36,118 bases of DNA from Azolla pinnata (lineage: Eukaryota > Streptophyta > Polypodiopsida > Salviniales > Salviniaceae): positions 1 to 36,118 of the forward strand of contig JBBBWG010001004.1 in NCBI GenBank assembly GCA_037176905.1, written 5' to 3'. This document shows, in pieces, positions 1 through 13,519 of the stretch (its first letter is position 1; each line of letters opens with the position of its first letter). A program made the position numbers and the translations under genes. The notes beneath the pieces were generated by a model. That model was not told the origin of the DNA. It saw only the letters and a list, made by a program, of their open reading frames with translations, and did no database searches.

Positions 1-90
1 TCTTCTTGTTCAGTTCTTGTACGTTTTCTTGTTATTATCTTCTCTTCCGCTTCCGTCTACGAGCCTTGGCCGTGACAACCAGGGCGGAGC

Positions 91-535
91 TTCGATTCGA
101 GTATTTGAAATATCGCAGTAGGCTATCATATGGCACAAAAAAGTTTGAATTTTGAATGTTAAGGCCAGACATACAAATTAAAAAGTATAGTTTGTCACAG
201 ATGAGGAAGGGACGGCCAAGGCTGACCGCCTTCATAAAAAAGCTCATAGATTGGTCGCATGATATTGGATATTAAAGTTCAAGCACTTGAATTGAAGCTA
301 TCGCGGTAGGTTATAATATGACACATAAAAATTTGAACTTTAAAACTCTGGGCAGGAGATACAAAAGTAATAGGGTGTCATAGATGAGGAAGGGACAACC
401 AAGGTCGACGTCCTTCATAAAAAAGCTCATAGCTTTCTCGCATGATATCAGATTTCAGAGTTCAAGCACTTGAATCGAAGCTATCAGAAGAGGCTATCAG
501 ATGGCTCAAAAAAATTTAATTTTGAAACCGATTTC
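91..535. repeat. about 2.5-3 copies of a 183-bp tandem repeat
   Basis: Three consecutive blocks begin near 91, 273 and 456 and share the same ordered words: GAAGCTATC, then GGCTATCA or GGTTAT, then GATGAGGAAGGGAC, then CTTCATAAAAAAGCTCATAG, then CGCATGATAT. GATGAGGAAGG occurs at about 202 and 385 and CTTCATAAAAAAGC at about 229 and 412, giving a period of about 183. The third copy is truncated where the left arm of the large inverted repeat begins. I see no convincing gene here; the minus-strand open frame at 35-247 runs through the repeat. The unit length is in the range of plant satellites, but I cannot tell whether the array continues beyond the window. Confidence 0.75.
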
Positions 536-540
536 ATACA

Positions 541-2288
541 AGGATTATAATGTTACTCTAATGTTCTTCCATTTTACAAGCATATACAGCTTTAGGTTTT
601 GAAACACTAGAATAGAGTCCATCAATGACTGAAGTCTTTGTTCTTCTGGTCGTTTTTTTATGTTAGATTAACATGATATTTTGTAGTGTTGTTGTAGATA
701 TTCTCTTCTTTTGATAATTTGTTCTTTATGCTAACAAACCTCATAGTTTTGATGTTTGCGGAAAATACAGATTATGGATCATGAAGACAATGCTATGATG
801 AGGCCTTATCAGGCGACCCTTTAAGAATCTCTACAGTACTAAAACCTAAAGGCATATTCTTTTTGAGATTGAATGCATATAACTATATTATGATTTTTCC
901 TTTTTTTTTGACTATCAACATAATTATTGTATACAAATGTAGAAAAAGGTTTCTCTCAAATAAGAATAAGGAAGTTTTTCTTTGGAATGTTGTTCAAATT
1001 TCGATGTAAAGTTTCTAGCATGTAATATATATTTCTGTTTTGATTTCAAGGCACAAAGAAAATCAACTTCCAAGATATTGTAACGGCATCTAAAGTCTTT
1101 GCTAAGATGATCTACTACACACGTTAAAACAAATAGCATGACCTAATTGCTTCTGGCAAGACCTTAAGATTATGAACTAAACTACGATTGTTAATATGAT
1201 TTTGATTTCCAAAATATACCTGAAGTATAGCATAGAATATGTTGGGTTGACACTAGACCATGGCGAAAAGTTTGAAACTATCCTCAGCATTTCTTGGAAT
1301 GAACATAAAACGTTTTGCAAGGATCAAGCTATGTTAGATGTATACCATGGAAAAATAATCTGCTAATAATGATGGCATTTGTCATTTTGTACAAATGTTC
1401 TAAGGGGAACATCAGCCCACCATTGTCGGCAAAAAGTTTTCAAATCTTATCAATGGTGTAGGTTGGGGATCTGATTGACACATCATTTGCCCATTTGATA
1501 TAATCGGTAAGAGATATCTAGAAGGCCTTTTGAGAAATACTCGATACTAAAGGTCAAATTTCCTTTGACTAATGCAATGGTTCTAATTTGTTTGAAGCTA
1601 TCAACATCCAAACAAGGAAGTGCCATGTTTTATCTTATAAATGCTTGCTTGATGGGTACTCAGCGCACATGTTGTTCCTCGCTATCTCGATCTTTACCTT
1701 CTCACACTATGCACAATCTTTCATACAAACACATCTACTACTTTGATTTCTAGTCAGGGGGATGTAACTCTTAAGTTTGACTCTCCATGTACCTCATTCA
1801 TATAGCTCTTTATTTTCCTAGGTGGTAGATTCTAGATGCCAGAGTTCAATAAAGCACTTGCTAGAACCCTTCTCCATTTGTCATTACAGATTGTCACTTT
1901 CTGTGATGCTTCGGGTGACTTGCTTGCAATGCTTGACATTTGGTATGGCCTGGATCTGATTGACAATGTCCGCTGGTCCAAACATTGCATCTGGGATGAG
2001 GACTCTCAAGCTTGTGATTTAGTGCTACTAAGCTGAAATTTAGTTGCCAAATGAGTTCTTTGAGAGCATGAAGTATAACTTGGTTATGACGCTTCTTTCA
2101 AGCTCAGCTTATATTTATACACACACACATGACTCGTTGGCAAAGCAAATTTGAGAATCAGCATTGGGCTTTGTTTATAGGACTTACTGAATTCAACAAA
2201 TGCAATAAGAGTAAGCTTGCTTTGCCATAGAGAAGTGGCATCTTTTGATTCCTTTTTTTCTTGAACATTCAAGGGAGAGATGATCAAA
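541..2288 (+). repeat. left arm of a large inverted repeat (copy of the multicopper oxidase 3' region)
   Basis: Read on the plus strand, this block matches the reverse complement of 3706-5396 along its length, by eye at roughly four bases in five with scattered indels. In order it carries a piece of the oxidase last intron (541-770), an intact-looking last exon (771-824) and about 1.4 kb corresponding to the oxidase 3' flank. A stretch near 1908-2063 has no counterpart in the right arm. No long reading frame is preserved across both arms, so the flank looks non-coding. The similarity stops at about 541 on the outside, next to the 183-bp repeats, and at about 2288 on the inside. Confidence 0.85.
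771..824 (+). pseudogene. orphan copy of the terminal exon of the multicopper oxidase gene
   Basis: After a splice-acceptor-like AAATACAG, 18 codons read [17 protein letters not shown] and a stop. The real last exon on the minus strand at 5116-5169 reads [17 protein letters not shown] and a stop. The two 54-nt exons differ at 6 positions and 2 amino acids. The acceptor, the reading frame, the copper-binding His and axial Met and the stop are all kept. No other oxidase exon lies upstream on this strand, so as it stands this is an isolated exon that cannot yield an oxidase by itself. It is part of the left arm of the inverted repeat. Confidence 0.85.
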
Positions 2289-2554
2289 TTCAGAATCATC
2301 AGAAACAAAAATTCAGAGCATAAATTAGCTCTCTTTTACAAATTTGGAATTTATTGATACAAAGTCAGAGCTGCTTTTGATAATGAAACGAGCTTGTGGA
2401 AGTGCGGGATACAACAACCATGTATTCTATCATTAGTTGACATATTCAACGATTGCAAAGCAATACTATCATTTTTCAAAGAATCACTTGGATGATGCAT
2501 CAATGGCTCGCATACCAGGTTTTGCAGTTGCCTAGATACATGCAAATTTTTGTT

Positions 2555-3375
2555 TCATAGGCCCAAAGAGCCTGCATGTATTACTAGAATGTAGAGACCA
2601 TGCGTAGCTGTCAAAGCGATCACGAAGACCTCCATGAATTTCTGTAACAGGAAACGCCGTTTAGAGTGTTTATGTGTGTGTGTGTGTGTGATAGTGGAAT
2701 TTAGCATTCCTCACCAGAGTTGTTCCTGTATTTCCAAAATAGATCTCCTTGCAGGCCAAACTGTTCCACAAAAGTCACTAGCTTGTATTAGGAATGATCA
2801 CAAGAAGCTTTCTACGTGCCCGAACACGATGGGTCGAAAAGCAAGACACTAGAGTCGAATTCGGTCATACTAATCACACTAGCTTAGCTTTGATTGGATG
2901 CAAAGTGTACCCGAACGCGAGAAGGAGAAGGGACCAAGCCACAAGGGCAGAGGATGTGGCAGCTGCCACGTTCTCGGAGCTCCACGAGGCGCTGCTACGC
3001 AGCAAGCGGAGAGCCATAACAAGGGACGCCATCCCGACCACAGATGCCACGAGGCTCACCAGCACAAAGTTTGGAGTCGCTGCATTCCCTCCCTCCATCA
3101 CTGCACACACACCAAATCATGGTTGATTTTGTCACCGCCTCGATGAGGAACAGACCGAGTGATTAATCATCTGGCGATATTTGTTTGCTCTTTGCCCCGA
3201 AACCAGCATTCGAGACCGTGTTTTGTAACTCGATTGCTACTACTGCTACTACACCTGTGCCATTGATGATGTTGTCGAGTGCCCAGCTTGCAATGGCCAG
3301 CACGAAGACGTACAGAACGAAGTTGAGCAGTAGAAGCGGCGCAGCTAACGACCTCTCCAAGAACCTTCGCGCCAT
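2555..3375 (-). CDS. PM19L: AWPM-19/PM19-like plasma-membrane protein, four exons
   Basis: The product is a small four-helix membrane protein of the AWPM-19 family. Family members lie in the plasma membrane and are linked to ABA and stress or dormancy in plants. Exons (minus): 3255-3375, 2911-3100, 2715-2760, 2555-2641; phases agree and give 147 aa. Exon 1 encodes the first helix (PLLLLNFVLYVFVLAIASWA) and the INGT turn. Exon 2 has GGNAATPNFVLVSLVASVVG and SSALVAWSLLLLAFG. Exon 3, only 46 nt, encodes the family signature LACKEIYFGNTG. Exon 4 has the last helix (VFVIALTATHGLYILVIHAG). The first donor could instead be at 3203, giving 164 aa; I prefer 3254 because the INGT-to-GGNAAT gap then resembles the family. 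The gene sits entirely in the spacer of the inverted repeat. Confidence 0.85.
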
Positions 3376-3705
3376 TACTCGAATCGAATCAATCCAACTC
3401 GCTAGCTACCCCAGCCAGACAGATAGATGCGTGTGTTGGAACCGACGGAAACTACAGTAATATGTGCCCTCCGTATCCACTGCTTTGGCTCCCTCTATTT
3501 GAAGGCACCCAGGCATTTAGAGTGAAATTGAAGGCCCCCTGACCCTGCCGTTTTGTTCTTTTTTTTCATCTGCTTATGCACAATCTCTAAGCTTGGGATA
3601 TTTTTAGATCATCATCCTACAGGTGGTAGTCCTAGGGATTCGCCCACCACGCTCCTAGGATATCATCAGGTAGCTTCAGAATGACACTATACAAACGAAC
3701 AAACA

Positions 3706-3863
3706 TCATCTCTCCCTTGAATGTTCGAGAAAGAAAAACGGAATCAAAAGATGCCACTTCTCCGTGGCAAAGCAAAAGCACTATTATTCCATTTGTTGAA
3801 TTCATCGAGTCCCGGAAACAAACCCTGATTACTCAAATTTGCTTTGCCAACAAGTCACGTATA

Positions 3864-3897
<34 letters not shown>

Positions 3898-5396
3898 GAT
3901 GTAACTTGAGCTTGAAAGAAGCGTTGTAACCAAGTTATACTCCATTTTGAAGCATCAAAAAAAGTAGCAATCGGTAACTGCACGGGGATAAGGATTCTAG
4001 CAAGTGGTTGATTGAACTTTGGCATCTAGAATCAGCCGCCTAGGAGAGCAAAGATCTACATGGAGGGGTCAAACTTAAGAGTTGCATCCGGCTAATCAGA
4101 AATCGAAATAGGCCGATGTGCTTGTATGAAAAATTGTGCAATGTGAAGGAAAAGATCGAGATAGCCAGGAGCATCAGGCAAAGCATATATCACACAAAAT
4201 ATGCCACTCCCTTTTTTTGGATGTTGTCCTTGATAGCTACAAACAAATTAGGACCATTGCATGAGTCAAAGGAATCTTGACCTTTAGCATCGACTATTTC
4301 ACAAAGAGCCCTTTCCATAGATATCTCTTACCGATCCTATCAAATGGGCAAATGACGTGTTGGATCCCCAATCTCTTTTCAGGTCTAACAAGACAACATT
4401 TTCTAAAGATTCAAAAACTTTTGGCCAACAATGCCGGGCTGATGTTCCACTCGGAATATTTGTACGAAACGAAATGGCAAATGCCATCATTGTCAGCAGA
4501 TTATTTCCATGGTATATACATCTAACATAAATCTGAGATCCCACCGGCGATTATATGATCATTGCAAAACTTTTTTTATGTTCCATACATGACATTCCAA
4601 GAAATGCAAGGATAGTTTCAAAGTTTTTTCCATGGTCTAGAGGCAACCCAATATATCCTGTGCTACACTACAGGCCTATTTTGGATATCAAAATCATATT
4701 ATCGTTTCGTAGTTTAGATCATGATGTAAAAGTTCTTGCCAGAAGCAATCAGGTCATACTATTTGTTTCAGCGTTTTGCAGTAGACAATTATGTAATGCA
4801 AAGACTTTGGATGGCCCAAAGAATTTTGTTCGCATTTGTCCCATGCAGATTACTTCCTTTACAATATCTTGAAAGTTGTTTTTCTTTGTGTTTTGAAAAC
4901 AGAACGGAAATATATATTACATGTGTAGAAGCTTTACATCAAAATATGAACAGCATTCCCAAGAAACTTCCTTATTCTTATCTGAGAGAAACCTATTCCT
5001 CATTTCGTATACAATAATTATGTCGACGGTCAGAAAATTAGAAAAAACAAAACATAGTTATAGGCATTCAACCTCAAAAAGAATCCTCTTTCAAGTTTTA
5101 GTACCGTGGAGGTTCTTACAGGGTCATCTGATAAGGCCTCATCATAGCATTGTCTTCGTGATCTAGAATCTGTATTTTCCACAAACATCAAAACTATCAG
5201 GTTTGTTAGCATAAGGACCAAAATATCAAATGCAGAGAATATCTACAGCTACACTAAAGAACATCTTGTTAATCTAACACCGAAAAATGACAGGAGGAAC
5301 AAACACTCGAGTCATTGATGGACTCTATTCTAGTGTTTCAAAACCCAAAGCTGTGTATGCTTGTAAAGTGGAAGAACGTTAAAGTAGCATTAAAAA
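3706..5396 (-). repeat. right arm of the large inverted repeat (native multicopper oxidase 3' region)
   Basis: Reverse-complement partner of 541-2288. It contains the functional oxidase last exon (5116-5169), the distal part of the last intron (5170-5396) and about 1.4 kb of 3' flank. Similarity ends about 190 bp before oxidase exon 4, and on the inner side at a shared GGGAGAGATGAT word. I see no protein-coding gene in 3706-5115; the reading frames of 80-105 codons there are not conserved in the left arm. It also holds a (GT)n(AT)n microsatellite at about 3867-3897. Confidence 0.85.
3867..3897. repeat. (GT)n(AT)n microsatellite
   Basis: Alternating TG then TA dinucleotides. The corresponding spot in the left arm (about 2112-2127) has a shorter CA run, so the microsatellite has changed length since the arms duplicated. 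Confidence 0.9.
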
Positions 5397-8027
5397 GCTG
5401 ATCGAGAATATCTCAACCTCCTGGCTTGCTGCCTAATTTTTAGGCTAATATAACCTTTTTTTACGAAAAATATCTTTCATCATTGAAAACCAAAAAATCT
5501 GCAAACGATAGGGGTGGCATTTACCTACACTCCAAACATTAAAACTTAATTAAGCTTGCAGTAAGAAAAAAATATGGACTCACATGGCAATGGTATGTAT
5601 AACCGGGCTCTCCAATGTGATCAAAAGGAAAAGGCTGACCACTAGGAAGAGAAAAACGTAGAAGAATCGTTGTCACATGGGAAGGCTTCATCTTAAAAAC
5701 ATTCTTCCAACCAGCTTCGTTGGGAGGAGGTGGCTTCAAAGGACCAGACAAATAGCTCTCCAAATTACAATCTTCCACAGCTTTATTGTTCAACACACAT
5801 GCACTCAAATTCCCCACATCTTTAAGCCTTTGCTGGTAAACCACTTGGAACCCCATGAGGTGCACATGGAAAGGGTGGTTGTCCGGGGTGAGGTTGATGA
5901 TTCGCCACACTTCTGTTGTCCCAGTCTTCGGCGTCTCCGTCACCATGTCTGTAAACTTCTTGAAATTTATCAAGAGATGGGTTGGTTCACCGCTTGACGG
6001 CGCATCAAATTCATATAGGATTATGTTCCTAGTCGTGATCGCATCCTTCAGGCTTAGTTTCTCTACTTTGACAAGTTTGTCGGGTATTCGAGACCTGTCG
6101 AGGGAAAACAACTGCTTCTTTCTGACGATAAATTTCATCACTTTCCCATTCCTATCATTCACAGGATCTCCATCTGGGAACGGATACACGGCATCATTTT
6201 TCAGTACTATGTGCCTCGATTTGGATGTAGAGAAATCCACTACTACATCTATAATCTCAGATGGCGCCACTAACACTTTTTTCAGATGTATCGGTTTCTC
6301 AAAATAGAAACTGTCACTACCAATTTGAGTGAAATGCATGCCATTATCGAATGAGAATCGATAGAACCTTGCATTGCTAGCATTGATAATCCTAAACCTA
6401 TATTTCTTTCTGTGAACCTTCAAGTATGGCCATGCCTTTCCATTCACCAATATAACGTCTCCGAAATACTCTGGCTGAAGGCAAATGCATGTATTAATGA
6501 ATAAAGGAAAGACAAATGAGCTCCCCATTCATTTCAATAACAAACAGAGGAAGTGGACCTTACCTGCCATTCTGGATGTATATTTGGATTGTCCCCAGTA
6601 GAGTTGATGTAGATTTGTCCATTCTTTGTAAAGCTCCGATCCATTACAAGAAGTTCGATGTCAAATTCATTGCGGGGAAGCTTCCAAATATCATGTTCGA
6701 GGGCTGGGTCAATAACCTTATAGGCACCCACAAGGCCAGCCAACAAGTTTAAACGGGTGTAAGCATTAGCATGGTCATGGTACCATAAGTTGCATGTTTC
6801 CTTGACATTTGTATACTCATAGATCTCTTTTGTCCACTTTGGTCCTTTGGTCTTGAAACCATTGGTGAACCACGAAAGAGCATTACCATCGCTGTTGTGT
6901 TCACTCATGCTACCGTGCAAATGGACAACCGTGGGGACTCCTGGAACATAACATAAAAAATGTGGGTTAACAACCAATAGTGTTTGTCACTTGAGATTGA
7001 GCTACCTACTTGGTTTTATAATGATTATAAATCAATTCACAACATCTTTCCCAAGCTTAAGTCTGCCTCCACCATGAAAAGAAACCAAAAAATGGTTTGA
7101 AGTTTGTTAGATTAGTGATATTTATCAAAAGGTTTAATTGACTCTTGGATTGAGTAATCATGGTAACTTGAAAACCTTTTAAAAGCTAGATCCAATTATT
7201 ATTTTGGGCGAGTGAGAGCTGCAAGCTACGTAGCTCAAGCTACTCACCATTTTCAAGTTCGGGACCGCCAATTGTGTCATCAGCATCAAAGATATGATGG
7301 TCTGGCAGGTGGTTTTCCCACCTCACATATGTCTTCACACCATGCATTGCCACGATTGTTGGCCCTGGCACTGTAGCCTCCTCCTCCGAAACGCCATACG
7401 CAAATACTTGTGATGGAGGCAAATCCCTATGGAATTTCTGTCATAAAAAATGTCAATTATTAGAGAGAGATTCCCAATGTGAGAAATATGAGCCCTATCC
7501 AAGTGCATATCAACATCCAGCTTATTCATAAACAAACACCTGATGTACATACACATGTTGCATGCATAGCATACATGGTATGTACATACACCATCCCTGC
7601 ATATAGGCTTGCATCATATGTACATACATCCGCCCTACATATAGAAACATGCAGTATTATCGTATATCGGTATGCAATTACATCGGCCCTACATATAGAC
7701 ATCATCAAGCATGCAATGCTACACGCGTACAAACATGCATACCCATTGTTTGTGATACATGCCAATGGTGATGTTGTTGGGTACGAGGTGCTGGCTATGA
7801 GGGCTTTGGGCATAGCCCAGGAGGACGGGCATTCTCGGAAGCTCATCAACAAACATGTGGAGGGACGAGGCATCCTGCAAGAGCCCCTCTTCGGTTTCTC
7901 CACCGTTCTCATCGTCTTCATCATGGACAACTACAACAGAGAATGATGGCTGAAGGGCTATACTCATGAGGAGGATGCATAGATGCAAAAACAATGACAC
8001 CCATATGCATTGCCTCTTCCCGGCCAT
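5116..8027 (-). CDS. LPR1: LPR1/LPR2-like multicopper oxidase (probable apoplastic ferroxidase), five exons
   Basis: Secreted three-domain multicopper oxidase of the LPR (LOW PHOSPHATE ROOT) type. Arabidopsis LPR1/LPR2 oxidise Fe(II) in the cell wall and set root responses to low phosphate. Exons (minus): 7743-8027, 7248-7437, 6564-6940, 5584-6474, 5116-5169; phases fit and give 598 aa. Residues 1-30 form a signal peptide. LPR hallmarks are [24 protein letters not shown] and TVPGPTI in exons 1-2. The copper sites are HLHG (165-168), WYHDH (211-215), NHPFHVH in exon 4, and YHCH (578-581) followed by ILDHEDNAM (582-590). The last exon of only 18 codons supplies the type-1 copper His585 and axial Met590, so its loss would destroy the active site. 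That exon lies inside the inverted repeat. The length is normal for the family. The substrate (iron versus another reductant) is inferred. Confidence 0.92.
7560..7705. repeat. short imperfect tandem words in oxidase intron 1
   Basis: Intron 1 (7438-7742) contains GCCCTACATATAGA at about 7632 and 7685 and a diverged CCCTGCATATAGG near 7593, with CATGTACATACA words between them. No function is evident. Confidence 0.5.
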
Positions 8028-8121
8028 CGCTAACTGAGAGGTGCTCCGGAGTTGCCCCCTCAAAGGAAGTGAATAACAGTGAATTACAATGAATTACAGT
8101 GAGGCAGAGTAGAGGAGCAGG

Positions 8122-8133
8122 TTTAAATATAAA
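8122..8133 (-). promoter_or_regulatory. candidate TATA box of the multicopper oxidase gene
   Basis: The minus strand reads CTTTTATATTTAAACC about 100 nt upstream of the oxidase start codon at 8027, a suitable place for a plant TATA box. A (GAA)n(GAT)n run lies just upstream at 8140-8172. This is motif evidence only. Confidence 0.4.
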
Positions 8134-9130
8134 AGAGGGATGATGAAGAAGAAGAAGATGATGATGATGATCAAAATTTATCTAGAATCAAAGGGAGGAT
8201 TTAGGGTTTAGGACATGATGATGATGCTGACCATCGTCATCATCATCATCAACAGCAAAACTTATCGAGCTTTAAAAATAAAACAGGGAGGTGATGATCA
8301 GATTTGTCTAAAAAAAGAGCTCCTTCTTCCCTTTTGTTTTTCTTTTTTGTGCTTTTTTCTTCTTTGGCGGTCCCGTGGGCATGTTTTTCCAGCACGAGCG
8401 CACACATGCCAACCGCGTGCTCGACAGCCTCCCAGCCTGCATCACTAGATACCAGAAATCAAGAACTGGGGCCATTCATGATTATAGAAGATTCCATGCC
8501 TAGGACAAATTAAAATCATCCAATTGTTTGCTGCTGCTCCGAGCTCATGCAAAGCTTTTAAATCAGATATCCAAATGCAATGCTTTGGATTTCCTTTACC
8601 ACAAATTTGTCAACTTCGAGAGAGATCGATTCAAAGAGAGAATAAAGCAGACAGATAAGAGGAGAAAGGAAAGCATCTTTCGCTAAATCAGAATCATATA
8701 AGACGGGAGAATCGGAAGCCCTAAAATTCTTCACGCCATGAAAAAGCTATCAAAAAGCATCTGTGCTTGTTGTCCAATATCTTGTCAATTTCTCTATTTC
8801 AAGGCCCAAAACATTTAGGGTGAAATCAAAGGTTCCTGTTCTTTTCCTTATCCTTTGAAAAGGTTAGAATATCCAAAACCAAGGGCCTACGTTCCAGGCA
8901 CGATTTTTAGATAGAGGTTCATTTCTCTCGAATCTCTCAAAAGAAAAGAAATCAAAAGGAGTGCAGACTGAAGTGTCTAGTCTTGTCTTAAAGATTTGAA
9001 ACTGAAGTTTATGTAGAAATATACTAATCATGTTAGCAAACAGCCATCAATTTAGAGAATTCTATTGTATGAACACGTTAATCAATCGTTGTCATAAAGT
9101 AACCAACACATATAGTAGATACATTATTCC

Positions 9131-9293
9131 CAACTGATACAGCTGTAACCCAATCGGGACCTGTTAACAGGTCATGAGTTCAAACCCTCTCGTGGAGGTA
9201 TCTAGGGAGATGAAGGTTAGAAGTCCAAATAGTTCAAAAGTTCGATTTGAACTCTGGTTTGGTACAGTAAGCTGATTACGAAAATAAAGAAAA
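9131..9293 (+). mobile_element. tRNA-derived SINE-like insertion with A-rich tail
   Basis: The body is flanked by perfect 12-bp direct repeats, ATACATTATTCC at 9119-9130 and 9294-9305, as expected for a target-site duplication. The 5' part has a tRNA D-arm-like word, GTAACCCAATCGG (9145-9157), and a B-box-like word, GAGTTCAAACC (9176-9186), in the order and spacing of an internal RNA polymerase III promoter. The 3' end is A-rich (GAAAATAAAGAAAAA). Length, boxes, tail and duplications together fit a SINE. It is not a functional tRNA gene: I cannot fold an acceptor stem. The element family is not identified. Confidence 0.72.
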
Positions 9294-9749
9294 ATACATT
9301 ATTCCAACCGCTTTTATTAGGGGGTTCAATATGAATACAACGTTCCTACTACTGTTAGGAAATTGTCCGTGGGGGTTCAAAGGCACGTTGAATTCAGAAG
9401 GCAAGAATTCTCTTATTCCAGACGAATGTGTGAGCTACAAGATGTTGGACTAAATATGATATGTATAGATAAATAGATACATGCTTTTCCAAGAAAAAGG
9501 GCTTGATGTGAGATTTGATGAACAATTTCCAATCAGGGATACTCATCCCTCAATAAATGGGGCTCTTAATTTGCTTTAAACTTCTGCCCTTCGATTCACT
9601 ATCCTTTATTTTTTTACATGAACAAATCTTGTCACCCAACACTAACCCACTTCATGCAACCTTCGTTTTGATCATTTGCTTGGTCTAAGAAGAGCTCAAC
9701 GCTACGATGCTTTTGGGAGATTGATATGCATCCAAGAGTCTTTCAATCG

Positions 9750-12864
<3,115 letters not shown>

Positions 12865-12878
12865 TGTAGCTCTGCTGC

Positions 12879-12930
12879 GGGCGAGGGCGAGGGCGATGGC
12901 GATGGCGATGGCGATGGCGATGGCGATGAT
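12879..12930. repeat. (GGCGAG)n(GGCGAT)n hexanucleotide repeat in the dehydrogenase 5' leader
   Basis: Plus-strand reading is about two GGCGAG units followed by six GGCGAT units, 15 nt upstream of the dehydrogenase ATG on the minus strand. It is likely in the 5' UTR. The overlapping reading frames, Gly-Asp, Ala-Met or His-Arg repeats, are by-products. Confidence 0.85.
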
Positions 12931-13355
12931 GAATCACTCGAAGAGGAAGTTCAATTTTGTATCGAAGACTGATTTTTATATGTAAAGCAGAGTTTCCACA
13001 TGGATTGCTGTTAAACGGACACACGTCTATTTTGGGGCCAGGCCAAGAGTAGTCTAAAAACGACCACCTCTCATGCAAAGCAATTCCCAGACCATATTTG
13101 ATGGTCCATCAAAAAACAAAGCACGCATCAGTGCCTCTCGTGTGTGCCGGTGCTTGCAAGAAGCCACGATTCGCGCAACTGGGCTGATGGAGCACAAATC
13201 CCGATCGATGACGATCGATCCCGCAACAGAAAAAAGCGGCGCTCTAACGGACATCAGCATCGGGAGACCACGATCGAACGAAGTGTGTGTGTCAAAGTTC
13301 CGGTGACCGTGGCAGAGGCCCGAACTCTTGAAATCAATCGCGGCATCGTTCAATT

Positions 13356-13519
13356 CAATTCATCTGTAATCTTGTGACGAACAGATTCTCGTCTTCCGAT
13401 CCCAATCCTTTGCAAAAAAGTACATCGTAGGAACGATCAATTCAACTGTAATTTTGTGCCAAAGAGATTCTTGTTTTCCGATCCCAATCCTTTGCAAAAA
13501 ATACATCGTAGGAACGATC
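13356..13519. repeat. 82-bp tandem duplication upstream of the coiled-coil gene
   Basis: CAATTCATCTGTAAT at 13356 and CAATTCAACTGTAAT at 13438 start two copies. GATCCCAATCCTTTGCAAAA recurs at 13398 and 13480, and ACATCGTAGGAACGATC ends both. The period is 82 with a few substitutions and a single-base indel. Confidence 0.9.

Larger units (their letters stand above)
8028..9749. other. intergenic stretch between the oxidase start and the dehydrogenase 3' end
   Basis: It should hold the oxidase promoter and 5' UTR on the right of 8027 and the dehydrogenase 3' UTR on the left of 9750. A TTTATT at 9605-9610 reads AATAAA on the minus strand, about 140 nt past the dehydrogenase stop, and is a possible polyadenylation signal. 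Apart from the SINE-like insertion and the GAA/GAT run I see nothing gene-like; the open frames at 8215-8513 are short, overlapping and unsupported. Confidence 0.6.

Noticed and set aside
1836..2036. 66-codon plus-strand frame in the left arm
   Set aside because: Much of it lies in the left-arm-only insertion; it has no domain, no splice support and no right-arm counterpart.
2874..3110. Two-exon version of the PM19-like gene ending HPIKAKLV
   Set aside because: The frame after LLLAFG is intron read-through. A donor at 2910 and an acceptor at 2761 restore LACKEIYFGNTG, which matches the family.
4277..4544. Overlapping 82- and 81-codon frames on both strands in the right arm
   Set aside because: The corresponding left-arm sequence has stops and indels, so neither frame is conserved, and no family is recognisable.
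9140..9200. A tRNA gene at the GTTAAC-containing segment
   Set aside because: A- and B-box-like words are present, but acceptor and anticodon stems cannot be formed; the flanking direct repeats fit a SINE instead.
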